From assembly GCF_013277415.1 (NCBI RefSeq), contig NZ_VMMX01000008.1:1-64000 (forward strand): a stretch of 64,000 nucleotides of DNA, in the 5' to 3' direction. Source of the DNA: Streptococcus sp. 68 (lineage in GTDB: Bacteria > Bacillota > Bacilli > Lactobacillales > Streptococcaceae). Each line of letters opens with the position of its first letter. The stretch's first letter is position 1. Below, piece after piece: positions 47,089 through 54,738 of the stretch. The translations under genes and the position numbers were made by a program. The notes under the pieces were generated by a model that did not search any database, was not told the origin of the DNA, and saw only the letters and a list, made by a program, of their open reading frames with translations.

Positions 47089-48198
47089 ATGTTTCGTAGA
47101 AATAAATTATTTTTTTGGACCACAGAAATTTTACTCTTAACCATCATCTTTTACCTATGGAGACAGATGGGGTCTTTGATTAACCCTTTTGTTAGCGTGC
47201 TTAATACAATTATGATTCCATTTTTATTAGGGGGCTTTCTTTATTATTTGACAAACCCTATTGTTACTTTCTTAAATAAAGTCTGTAAACTCAATCGTTT
47301 ACTTGGTATTTTAATTACCTTGTGTGCTTTGGTCTGGGGAATGGTCATAGGTGTTGTCTATCTCTTACCTATTTTGATTAATCAGTTATCTAGTTTGATT
47401 ATATCTAGTCAAACTATTTATAGTCGAGTACAAGACTTAATCATAGACTTATCTAATTATCCTGCACTCCAGAATTTGGATGTAGAAGCTACAATTCAGC
47501 AACTAAACTTATCCTATGTTGATATTCTTCAGAATATCCTAAATAGCGTATCAAATAGTGTGGGGAGCGTCTTGTCAGCTCTTATCAGTACTGTTTTGAT
47601 TTTGATTATGACTCCAGTTTTTTTGGTTTATTTCTTATTAGATGGACATAAATTCTTGCCCATGCTTGAAAGAACGATTCTAAAGAGGGATCGCTTGCAT
47701 ATTGCAGGCTTATTAAAGAATTTAAATGCGACGATTGCTCGCTATATTAGTGGAGTTTCGATTGACGCAATCATTATAGGTTGTTTAGCTTATATTGGCT
47801 ATAGTATTATTGGTTTAAAATATGCTTTAGTTTTTGCTATTTTTTCTGGTGTAGCCAATTTAATTCCTTATGTGGGGCCAAGTATTGGTCTGATTCCTAT
47901 GATCATCGCAAATATATTCACTGATCCCCATAGAATGCTGATTGCAGTGATTTATATGCTTGTTGTTCAGCAGGTAGATGGTAATATCTTATATCCTCGA
48001 ATCGTAGGAAGTGTTATGAAGGTTCATCCAATCACGATTTTAGTTTTACTTTTGTTGTCAAGCAATATCTATGGTGTAGTTGGAATGATTGTCGCAGTGC
48101 CAACCTATTCTATCTTAAAAGAAATTTCTAAGTTCTTATCCCGTTTGTATGAAAATCATAAAATAATGAAAGAACGAGAAAGAGAATTAGCTAAGTAA
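47089..48198 (+). CDS. AI-2E (PerM-like) family membrane transporter
   Basis: A 369-residue polytopic membrane protein of the AI-2E/UPF0118 family. Roughly eight hydrophobic segments are present, with the conserved block VFAIFSGVANLIPYVGPSIGLIP and VVQQVDGNILYPRIVGS. Some relatives export autoinducer-2, others act as Na+/H+ antiporters; the substrate here is unknown. GGGAGG lies before ATG 47089, and a -10 TAAAAT is at 47064-47069. It diverges from dacA. Confidence 0.9.
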   Translation: MFRRNKLFFWTTEILLLTIIFYLWRQMGSLINPFVSVLNTIMIPFLLGGFLYYLTNPIVTFLNKVCKLNRLLGILITLCALVWGMVIGVVYLLPILINQLSSLIISSQTIYSRVQDLIIDLSNYPALQNLDVEATIQQLNLSYVDILQNILNSVSNSVGSVLSALISTVLILIMTPVFLVYFLLDGHKFLPMLERTILKRDRLHIAGLLKNLNATIARYISGVSIDAIIIGCLAYIGYSIIGLKYALVFAIFSGVANLIPYVGPSIGLIPMIIANIFTDPHRMLIAVIYMLVVQQVDGNILYPRIVGSVMKVHPITILVLLLLSSNIYGVVGMIVAVPTYSILKEISKFLSRLYENHKIMKERERELAK

Positions 48199-48201
48199 AA
48201 G

Positions 48202-48222
48202 TCAGGAGAACCCTGATTTTTC
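48202..48222 (+). terminator. Terminator of the AI-2E transporter gene
   Basis: TCAGG-agaac-CCTGATTTTT, immediately after the stop codon. Confidence 0.7.
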
Positions 48223-48324
48223 TTTACTGGAAGTGGCCTTTAGATTAGAAGATTGAAAATAAGTTAAAGTCCTAAACTAATTTTCACAGCTAAGAATAGT
48301 AGAAGTTAATCTGATAAAAATCGA

Positions 48325-48367
48325 AAAACCAGTGGAATTCCGTGTCAGGGTAAGTTCCACTGGTTTT
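48325..48367. terminator. Orphan 13-bp hairpin
   Basis: A perfect inverted repeat with a 17-nt loop, ending in TTTTCATAG on the plus strand and beginning with a T-run on the minus strand. It could end read-through from the transporter gene or define the 3' end of a small RNA. Confidence 0.5.
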
Positions 48368-48530
48368 CATAGTCTATTAAAGTTTGAATGAAACCTATTT
48401 ATTTTAGCACAACAAGTAAAAAGTAGTCCGAATAATATAAGGATTGATTTTATAGTTTTTAAACTCAAATGAATTGAAACAAAGAGAGTAGGAAAATTCT
48501 CATCTGAAAGTATTTTAGAATAATTCTCTT

Positions 48531-48669
48531 CGTGAATTTCTTCAAAACAGATAGCTTTATCTTAGGTATGTGTTAATTGGATTTCGTAAGCTCTATTCAC
48601 AATCGTAAAGTTATGCACTGAGAAAATTGTAGTTAGTCTCCCAGTTTGCTAAATTTCTCGAATAGTATC
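48531..48669 (+). repeat. Decayed BOX element
   Basis: TTCTCTTCGTGAATTTCTTC (48534 onward) aligns with the boxA start, followed by AGATAGCTTTATCTTAGGTA in place of the boxA core. Near the far end GTTAGTCTCCCAGTTTGCT and AATAGTATC align with the boxC end (CTAGCTTCCTAGTTTGCT ... GAGTAT). Many mismatches show that it is old. Confidence 0.5.
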
Positions 48670-48715
48670 TTTTTAGGTACGTGATTTCCTTTTTGCATTT
48701 TTGTGTTAGATAAGG

Positions 48716-48721
48716 TATAAT
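48716..48721 (+). promoter_or_regulatory. ssrA -10 box
   Basis: TATAAT, 16 nt before the mature tmRNA 5' end; no strong -35 was recognised. Confidence 0.55.
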
Positions 48722-48737
48722 GGTTTTATTGTCTTTT

Positions 48738-49082
48738 GGGGTCGTTACGGATTCGACAGGCATTATGAGGCATATTTTGCGACTCGTGTGGCGACGTAAA
48801 CGCTCAGTTAAATATAACTGCAAAAAATAACACTTCTTACGCTCTAGCTGCCTAAAAACCAGCAGGCGTGACCCGATTTGGATTGCTCGTGTTCAATGAC
48901 AGGTCTTATTATTAGCGAGATACGATCAAACTTTGTCTAGCAGTTTGGTAAGAGATTTATAGGCTCGCAGTTCCTAGGCTTGAGTTATGTGTCGAGGAGC
49001 TGTTAAAACAATACATAACCTATGGTTGTAGACAAATATGTTAGCAGATGTTTGGACGTGGGTTCGACTCCCACCGGCTCCA
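48738..49082 (+). ncRNA. ssrA: Transfer-messenger RNA (tmRNA)
   Basis: A 345-nt one-piece tmRNA that rescues stalled ribosomes. The ends GGGGTCG and CGGCTCC form the acceptor stem with discriminator A; the T-arm reads GTGGGTTCGACTCCCAC. The tag frame at 48820-48855 encodes AKNNTSYALAA followed by TAA, the streptococcal tag recognised by Clp proteases. CCA is not encoded. Conserved 5' bases GGTCGTTACGGATTCGACAG are present. A terminator with stem AACGTTGT/ACAACGTT follows. Confidence 0.97.
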
Positions 49083-49113
49083 TTGATAATTTACATTGTT
49101 TTGTAAATCTTTC

Positions 49114-49141
49114 TAAAACGTTGTTTTTACAACGTTTTTTA
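49114..49141 (+). terminator. Terminator of ssrA
   Basis: AAACGTTGT-ttt-ACAACGTTT followed by TTT. A second hairpin, ATTTAC/GTAAAT (49089-49108), lies just before it, and AATACAAC/GTTGTATC (about 49172-49194) after it. Confidence 0.85.
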
Positions 49142-49247
49142 TTTTATTCTTTGGTATTCTTTTGCAAAAAAAGAATACAACATTTTGTTGTATCCTAAAT
49201 ATTAAATCAAGTCCTGAATTTTCTTAAGTTTTTATCATATTTTCTGT

Positions 49248-49266
49248 TATAATTAAGGTGCCTTAA
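49248..49266 (+). promoter_or_regulatory. mntH promoter with metalloregulator-like palindrome
   Basis: TATAAT (49248-49253) is followed at once by TTAAGGTGCCTTAA (49253-49266), a near-perfect inverted repeat that covers the expected transcript start. Its form is like DtxR/MntR-family operators (TTAGGT...ACCTAA class). A leader of about 130 nt with an ATGAAAAA/TTTTTCAT hairpin (49274-49299) precedes the gene. Mn-dependent repression by an MntR/PsaR-type protein is inferred. Confidence 0.5.
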
Positions 49267-49390
49267 GAAGAATAATGAAAAAACTAAATGTTTTTCATAT
49301 AGTTTTCATTGTTTTAATAGTTTAAAGTCAATCTTATTTTTCTCTAATAGAAAATAATGAAAAAGTAGGTTTAGAAAGAGGTAAGTATCT

Positions 49391-50725
49391 ATGTCTTCTC
49401 ATAAAAAAGTGTCACTCTCTGAGATTAATCAATCTATCGATACTCCAAATAACAATCATTTCTGGCAAAATTTAAAGGCCTTTTTAGGTCCGGGTGCTCT
49501 TGTTGCAGTTGGTTATATGGATCCAGGAAACTGGATTACCAGTGTAGTCGGTGGTGCTTCCTATAAGTATAGTCTCTTGTTTGTTATCTTGATTTCATCT
49601 CTCATTGCCATGCAACTTCAGCAGATGGCAGGAAAGCTTGGTATTGTAACCCAGATGGACCTGGCTCAAGCAACGGCTCATCATTCACCTAAATGGCTTC
49701 GTTATAGTCTATGGGTGATTTTAGAATTAGCCTTGATGGCGACAGATCTGGCAGAAGTTCTAGGTTCAGCGATTGCTCTCAATCTTCTCTTTAAGATTCC
49801 GATTATGATAGCAATTCTCTTGACCGTGTTGGATGTTTTTCTCTTATTGCTTCTGATGAAATTTGGCTTTAAGAAGATTGAAGCTATTGTGACAACACTG
49901 ATTTTAACCATTCTAGCAATTTTTACCTATCTGGTAGCTTTGTCACATCCAAGCTTCCAAGGAATCGTTGAGGGTTATCTACCGAATGCAACCTTATTTG
50001 AAAGTCCCTTGCCAGGGCATGAAAGTCAATTAACCTTGGCACTAGGGATCGTGGGAGCAACGGTTATGCCCCATAACCTCTATTTGCATTCTTCCTTGTC
50101 TCAAACTCGGAAAATCAATCACAAGGACAAGAATGATGTTCGAAAAGCCGTGCGCTTTATGACCTGGGATTCAAATCTCCAATTATCCTTGGCCTTTGTG
50201 GTTAACTCCCTTCTATTAATTCTCGGGGCGGCTCTCTTTTTCGGCCATGCATCTGAGATTTCTGCCTTCTCTCAAATGTATAATGCCTTGCAGGATTCTA
50301 CTATTGCAGGAGCTATAGCTAGCTCGACCTTATCAACCTTGTTTGCCTTGGCTTTATTAGCCAGTGGTCAAAATTCGACAATTACGGGTACCTTGACTGG
50401 ACAAATCGTTATGGAAGGTTTCTTGCATATGAGATTACCTCAATGGTTCATTCGTTTGGCAACTCGTCTCTTTGCCTTGTTGCCTGTCATGATTGTAGCG
50501 GTTCTGTTTGGTCATCAGGAAAAAACATTGGATCAGTTATTGGTTTATTCACAAGTCTTTCTTTCGATTGCTCTTCCATTTTCAATCTTCCCACTGATTT
50601 ATCTAACTTCTAAGAAATCACTGATGGGAGAATTTACCAATGCCAAATGGAATACCATCCTTGGCTATATCGTTTCCATTATCTTAACAATTCTCAATGT
50701 GAAATTGTTATTTGATATTTTCTAA
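49391..50725 (+). CDS. mntH: Manganese/divalent metal transporter, NRAMP family
   Basis: A 444-residue proton-coupled importer of Mn2+ (and Fe2+) in the cytoplasmic membrane. The two metal-site motifs are DPGNW (44-48) in helix 1 and MPHNLYLHSSL (about 226-236) in helix 6; eleven or so hydrophobic helices are visible. GAGG stands 9 nt before the ATG. It is a single-gene transcript with strong terminator. Manganese protects these H2O2-producing streptococci. From memory, reference pneumococci rely on PsaBCA and lack mntH here, so this gene may separate the strain from S. pneumoniae. Confidence 0.93.
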   Translation: MSSHKKVSLSEINQSIDTPNNNHFWQNLKAFLGPGALVAVGYMDPGNWITSVVGGASYKYSLLFVILISSLIAMQLQQMAGKLGIVTQMDLAQATAHHSPKWLRYSLWVILELALMATDLAEVLGSAIALNLLFKIPIMIAILLTVLDVFLLLLLMKFGFKKIEAIVTTLILTILAIFTYLVALSHPSFQGIVEGYLPNATLFESPLPGHESQLTLALGIVGATVMPHNLYLHSSLSQTRKINHKDKNDVRKAVRFMTWDSNLQLSLAFVVNSLLLILGAALFFGHASEISAFSQMYNALQDSTIAGAIASSTLSTLFALALLASGQNSTITGTLTGQIVMEGFLHMRLPQWFIRLATRLFALLPVMIVAVLFGHQEKTLDQLLVYSQVFLSIALPFSIFPLIYLTSKKSLMGEFTNAKWNTILGYIVSIILTILNVKLLFDIF

Positions 50726-50759
50726 GAAATTCACCCGAGTTATAAAACAAGCATATAAG

Positions 50760-50795
50760 AAAAAAGATACCCAAGATTTCTTGGGTATCTTTTTT
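50760..50795. terminator. Bidirectional terminator between mntH and tRNA-Ser
   Basis: AAAAAAGATACCCAAGA-tt-TCTTGGGTATCTTTTTT, a near-perfect symmetric stem that can end both the plus-strand mntH and minus-strand tRNA-Ser transcripts. Confidence 0.9.
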
Positions 50796-50803
50796 AAAAT
50801 AAA

Positions 50804-50891
50804 CGGAAGACATGGGATTCGAACCCACGCACGCTGTTACACGCCTACCGCGTTTCCAACACGGCCTCTTAAGCCTCTTGAGTAATCTTCC
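50804..50891 (-). tRNA. tRNA-Ser (GGA)
   Basis: An 88-nt class II tRNA with acceptor GGAAGAT/GTCTTCC, discriminator G, anticodon arm CCGTG-TTGGAAA-CGCGG (anticodon GGA), long variable arm and T-loop GGTTCGAATCC. CCA is not encoded. Its promoter is TTGCAA (50930-50935), 17 nt, TAGACT (50907-50912) on the minus strand. Confidence 0.95.
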
Positions 50892-50951
50892 AATACTTAC
50901 TCAAATAGTCTACCATAAAGGCTCTTATCTTGCAATAAAAATTCTAAAAAT

Positions 50952-51040
50952 AAGAAAAATGATAGAACTTGAAAGAAAATGATAAAAAATGCTTGACTTT
51001 AAAAGAAAGTGTGATAGAATGAATAGTGTAAACGATAACA
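50952..51040 (+). promoter_or_regulatory. fruRKA control region: promoter, cre and three direct repeats
   Basis: Promoter: TTGACT (50993-50998), 16 nt, extended -10 TGATAGAAT ending 51020. A cre site TGTAAACGATAACA (51027-51040) matches TGNNANCGNTNNCA at every fixed position and touches the ribosome site, so CcpA should block transcription in glucose. Three direct repeats AAGAAAAATGATA (50952-50964), AAGAAAATGATA (50973-50984) and AAGAAAGTGTGATA (51003-51016) flank the promoter and are candidate binding sites for the DeoR-type repressor FruR. Confidence 0.75.
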
Positions 51041-51052
51041 GGAGGTGATTCG

Positions 51053-51793
51053 GTGTTAAAAACAGAGCGGAAGCAACTGATTTTAGAGGAGTTAAATCAA
51101 CATCATGTAGTTTCTCTAGAGAAATTAGTTAGTTTGCTAGAAACGTCAGAATCAACGGTTCGCAGAGACTTGGATGAGTTGGAAGCAGAAAACAAGCTTC
51201 GTCGAGTGCATGGTGGAGCAGAATTGCCCCATTCCTTGCAGGAAGAAGAAACCATTCAAGAAAAATCTGTCAAAAACCTTCAAGAGAAGAAATTGCTGGC
51301 TCAGAAAGCAGCCTCTCTCATCAAGGAACAAGATGTCATCTTTATCGATGCTGGAACAACGACAGCCTTTTTGATTCATGAATTGGTCAATAAGAATGTC
51401 ACAGTTGTGACCAACTCTATACACCATGCTGCTCAGTTGGTTGAAAAGCAGATTCCAACTGTCATGGTTGGAGGAAGTGTCAAGATGGCAACAGATGCTA
51501 GCATCGGGGGCGTTGCTCTTAACCAGATTAACCAATTGCACTTTGACCGTGCCTTTATCGGAATGAATGGTGTGGACGATGGCTATTATACGACTCCTGA
51601 TATGGAGGAGGGAGCTGTGAAGCGTGCTATTTTAGAGAATGCCAAACAGACCTATGTCTTGGTGGATTCGTCTAAGATTGGACAAACTTGCTTTGCCAAG
51701 GTAGCACCACTCAAACGAGCTATTGTTATCACAAGTCAAGGGCATGATCTCTTGCAGGTTATTAAGGAGAAAACGGAGGTAGTAGAAGTATGA
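51053..51793 (+). CDS. fruR: Fructose operon repressor, DeoR family
   Basis: A 246-residue regulator. The N-terminal helix-turn-helix reads RKQLILEELNQHHVVSLEKL with LLETSESTVRRDLDELE, and the C-terminal sugar-phosphate sensor domain shows IFIDAGTTTAFLIHEL and FIGMNGVDDGYYTTPDMEEGAVK. It likely senses fructose-1-phosphate made by FruA. It starts with GTG after AGGAGG. Its gene overlaps fruK by four bases (ATGA), so the repressor controls its own operon. Confidence 0.94.
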   Translation: MLKTERKQLILEELNQHHVVSLEKLVSLLETSESTVRRDLDELEAENKLRRVHGGAELPHSLQEEETIQEKSVKNLQEKKLLAQKAASLIKEQDVIFIDAGTTTAFLIHELVNKNVTVVTNSIHHAAQLVEKQIPTVMVGGSVKMATDASIGGVALNQINQLHFDRAFIGMNGVDDGYYTTPDMEEGAVKRAILENAKQTYVLVDSSKIGQTCFAKVAPLKRAIVITSQGHDLLQVIKEKTEVVEV

Positions 51794-52701
51794 TTTATAC
51801 AGTCACACTCAATCCATCCATTGACTATATCGTTCGTTTGGACCAAGTCCAAGTCGGTAGTGTCAATCGAATGGATAGTGATGATAAGTTTGCTGGTGGG
51901 AAAGGAATCAATGTCAGTCGTGTCTTGAAACGCTTGGGTATTCCAAATACAGCGACGGGATTTATCGGAGGCTTTACTGGAAAATTTATCACAGATACTC
52001 TGGCAAAGGAAGAAATCGAGACACGTTTTGTCCAAGTGGCAGAAGATACTCGTATCAATGTTAAAATCAAAGCAGACCAAGAAACAGAAATCAACGGAAC
52101 GGGTCCAAATGTGGAACCAGCTCAGCTAGAAGAATTGAAAGCTATTTTATCTAGTCTGACAGCAGAAGATACGGTTGTGTTTGCGGGTTCAAGTGCTAAA
52201 AATCTAGGCAATGTCATCTATAAGGATTTGATTGCCTTGACGCGTCAAACGGGTGCGCAAGTGGTTTGTGACTTTGAAGGACAGACCTTGATTGATAGTT
52301 TGGACTACCAGCCACTTTTGGTCAAACCAAATAATCACGAACTTGGAGCTATCTTTGGGGTTAAACTTGACAGTTTGGACCAAATTGAGAAATATGCTCG
52401 AGAGTTACTGGTTAAGGGTGCTCAAAACGTCATTATCTCTATGGCTGGTGACGGTGCTCTTCTTGTCACATCTGAGGGAGCTTATTTCGCTAAACCAATC
52501 AAAGGAACAGTGAAAAATTCAGTCGGAGCTGGTGACTCTATGGTTGCCGGATTCACAGGTGAATTTGTCAAATCAAAAGACGCAGTAGAAGCCTTCAAAT
52601 GGGGAGTGGCTTGCGGAACGGCAACCACCTTCTCAGATGATTTGGCAACGGCGGAATTTATTAAAGAAACATATGAAAAAGTTGAGGTAGAAAAACGATG
52701 A
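51790..52701 (+). CDS. fruK: 1-phosphofructokinase
   Basis: A 303-residue PfkB-family kinase that phosphorylates fructose-1-phosphate to fructose-1,6-bisphosphate for glycolysis. PfkB signatures GGKGINVSRVLKRLG and GAGDSMVAGFTGEF (catalytic Asp) are complete. It lies between fruR and fruA with ATGA overlaps on both sides, so all three are translationally coupled. It is sometimes named fruB in pneumococci. Confidence 0.95.
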   Translation: MIYTVTLNPSIDYIVRLDQVQVGSVNRMDSDDKFAGGKGINVSRVLKRLGIPNTATGFIGGFTGKFITDTLAKEEIETRFVQVAEDTRINVKIKADQETEINGTGPNVEPAQLEELKAILSSLTAEDTVVFAGSSAKNLGNVIYKDLIALTRQTGAQVVCDFEGQTLIDSLDYQPLLVKPNNHELGAIFGVKLDSLDQIEKYARELLVKGAQNVIISMAGDGALLVTSEGAYFAKPIKGTVKNSVGAGDSMVAGFTGEFVKSKDAVEAFKWGVACGTATTFSDDLATAEFIKETYEKVEVEKR

Positions 52702-54650
52702 AAATTCAAGACCTATTGAGAAAAGATGTCATGTTGCTCGATTTGCAAGCAACTGAAAAAACTGCTGTCATCGAAGAGATGATTAAAAGCTTGGTAGACC
52801 ACGGTTATGTGACAGATTTTGAAACCTTTAAAGAAGGCATTTTGGCGCGTGAAGCTTTGACTTCTACAGGTTTGGGTGACGGAATCGCAATGCCTCACAG
52901 CAAAAATGCTGCTGTAAAAGAAGCGACAGTTCTCTTTGCCAAGTCAAACAAGGGTGTTGACTATGAGAGCTTGGATGGACAAGCAACTGACCTCTTCTTC
53001 ATGATTGCGGCTCCAGAAGGTGCAAATGACACTCACTTGGCAGCCTTGGCAGAATTGTCTCAATACTTGATGAAAGACGGTTTTGCTGATAAACTTCGTC
53101 AAGCAACATCAGCTGACCAAGTCATTGAACTTTTTGACCAAGCTTCAGAAAAAGCTCAAGAACCAGTTCAAGCTCCTGTAAATGAATCTGGTGACTTTAT
53201 CGTAGCAGTTACAGCTTGTACAACAGGAATTGCCCACACATACATGGCCCAAGAAGCCCTTCAAAAAGTGGCTGCTGAAATGGGTGTTGGAATTAAGGTT
53301 GAAACCAACGGTGCCAGTGGTGTTGGTAACCAACTAACTGCGGAAGACATTCGTAAGGCTAAAGCTGTTATCATCGCAGCAGACAAGGCCGTTGAAATGG
53401 ATCGATTTGATGGAAAACCATTGATCAATCGTCCAGTTGCTGACGGTATCCGTAAGACAGAAGAGTTGATCAACTTGGCTCTTTCTGGGGATGCTGAAAT
53501 CTACCGTGCCGCTAATGGTACAAAAACTGCAACAGCATCTAACGAAAAACAAAGCCTTGGTGGTGCCTTCTATAAACACTTGATGAGTGGTGTCTCTCAA
53601 ATGTTACCATTCGTTATCGGTGGTGGTATCATGATTGCCCTTGCCTTCTTGATTGATGGTGCTTTGGGTGTGCCAAATGAAAATCTTGGAAATCTTGGTT
53701 CTTATCATGAACTAGCTTCTATGTTTATGAAAATCGGTGGTGCAGCCTTTGGCTTGATGCTCCCAGTCTTTGCAGGTTATGTTGCCTACTCTATCGCTGA
53801 AAAACCAGGTTTGGTAGCAGGTTTCGTGGCTGGTGCTATTGCCAAAGAAGGTTTTGCCTTTGGTAAAATTCCTTATGCCGCAGGTGGTGAAGCAACTTCA
53901 ACTCTTGCAGGTGTCTCATCTGGTTTCCTAGGTGCCCTTGTTGGTGGATTTATCGCAGGTGCTTTAGTGCTTGCTATCAAGAAATACGTTAAAGTTCCTC
54001 GTTCACTTGAAGGTGCAAAATCAATTCTTCTCTTGCCACTTCTTGGAACAATCTTGACTGGATTTGTCATGCTAGCTGTGAATATCCCAATGGCCGCAAT
54101 TAACACTGCTATGAATGACTTCCTAGGAGGTCTTGGAGGCGGTTCAGCTGTCCTTCTCGGTATCGTCCTTGGTGGAATGATGGCTGTCGATATGGGTGGA
54201 CCAGTTAACAAAGCTGCCTATGTCTTTGGTACAGGTACGCTTGCAGCGACTGTTTCTTCAGGTGGTTCTGTAGCTATGGCAGCAGTTATGGCTGGAGGAA
54301 TGGTGCCACCACTTGCAATCTTTGTCGCAACTCTTCTTTTCAAAGATAAATTTACTAAGGAAGAACGCAACTCTGGTTTGACAAACATCATCATGGGCTT
54401 GTCATTTATCACTGAGGGAGCAATTCCATTTGGTGCCGCTGACCCAGCTCGTGCGATCCCAAGTTTCATTCTTGGTTCAGCAGTAGCAGGTGGCCTCGTT
54501 GGTCTTACTGGTATCAAACTCATGGCGCCACACGGAGGAATCTTCGTGATCGCCCTTACTTCAAATGCTCTCCTTTACCTCGTTTCTGTCTTGGTAGGAG
54601 CAATCGTAAGTGGAGTGGTCTATGGTTACCTACGCAAACCACAAGCATAA
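52698..54650 (+). CDS. fruA: Fructose-specific PTS enzyme IIABC
   Basis: A 650-residue transporter that imports fructose and phosphorylates it to fructose-1-phosphate. Domain order is IIA (about 1-150, phospho-His67 in GIAMPHSKN), IIB (about 165-265, phospho-Cys174 in VTACTTGIAHTYMA) and membrane IIC (about 290-650, many helices with AVDMGGPVNKAAY and PFGAADPARAIPSF). A terminator follows. The fruR-fruK-fruA arrangement, cre site and repeats show control by fructose and glucose. Confidence 0.95.
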   Translation: MKIQDLLRKDVMLLDLQATEKTAVIEEMIKSLVDHGYVTDFETFKEGILAREALTSTGLGDGIAMPHSKNAAVKEATVLFAKSNKGVDYESLDGQATDLFFMIAAPEGANDTHLAALAELSQYLMKDGFADKLRQATSADQVIELFDQASEKAQEPVQAPVNESGDFIVAVTACTTGIAHTYMAQEALQKVAAEMGVGIKVETNGASGVGNQLTAEDIRKAKAVIIAADKAVEMDRFDGKPLINRPVADGIRKTEELINLALSGDAEIYRAANGTKTATASNEKQSLGGAFYKHLMSGVSQMLPFVIGGGIMIALAFLIDGALGVPNENLGNLGSYHELASMFMKIGGAAFGLMLPVFAGYVAYSIAEKPGLVAGFVAGAIAKEGFAFGKIPYAAGGEATSTLAGVSSGFLGALVGGFIAGALVLAIKKYVKVPRSLEGAKSILLLPLLGTILTGFVMLAVNIPMAAINTAMNDFLGGLGGGSAVLLGIVLGGMMAVDMGGPVNKAAYVFGTGTLAATVSSGGSVAMAAVMAGGMVPPLAIFVATLLFKDKFTKEERNSGLTNIIMGLSFITEGAIPFGAADPARAIPSFILGSAVAGGLVGLTGIKLMAPHGGIFVIALTSNALLYLVSVLVGAIVSGVVYGYLRKPQA

Positions 54651-54666
54651 AACTTAGATAGAAAAT

Positions 54667-54699
54667 GAAAAGATTGGACCGTTTGGTGCAGTCTTTTTC
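54667..54699 (+). terminator. Terminator of fruA
   Basis: AAAAGATTG...CAGTCTTTTT stem with trailing T-run. Confidence 0.7.
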
Positions 54700-54723
54700 T
54701 CTTTCCGAAATGCCTGTGAAATA

Positions 54724-54732
54724 TGGTATAAT
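54724..54732 (+). promoter_or_regulatory. ftsK extended -10 promoter, predicted leaderless start
   Basis: TGGTATAAT ends at 54732; ATG 54739 follows exactly 7 nt later, with only AGAAGA between. Confidence 0.55.
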
Positions 54733-54738
54733 AGAAGA

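Larger units (their letters stand above)
48223..48715. other. Gene-free region with orphan hairpin and decayed BOX
   Basis: No coding region is recognisable. AAAACCAGTGGAA/TTCCACTGGTTTT (48325-48337 and 48355-48367) is a perfect 13-bp stem far from any gene end. The stretch from about 48531 to 48669 resembles a degraded BOX element (see separate entry). The remainder is AT-rich spacer before ssrA. Confidence 0.55.

Noticed and set aside
49142..49390. yybP-ykoY manganese riboswitch in the mntH leader
   Set aside because: The conserved riboswitch loops were not seen; only simple AT hairpins are present.
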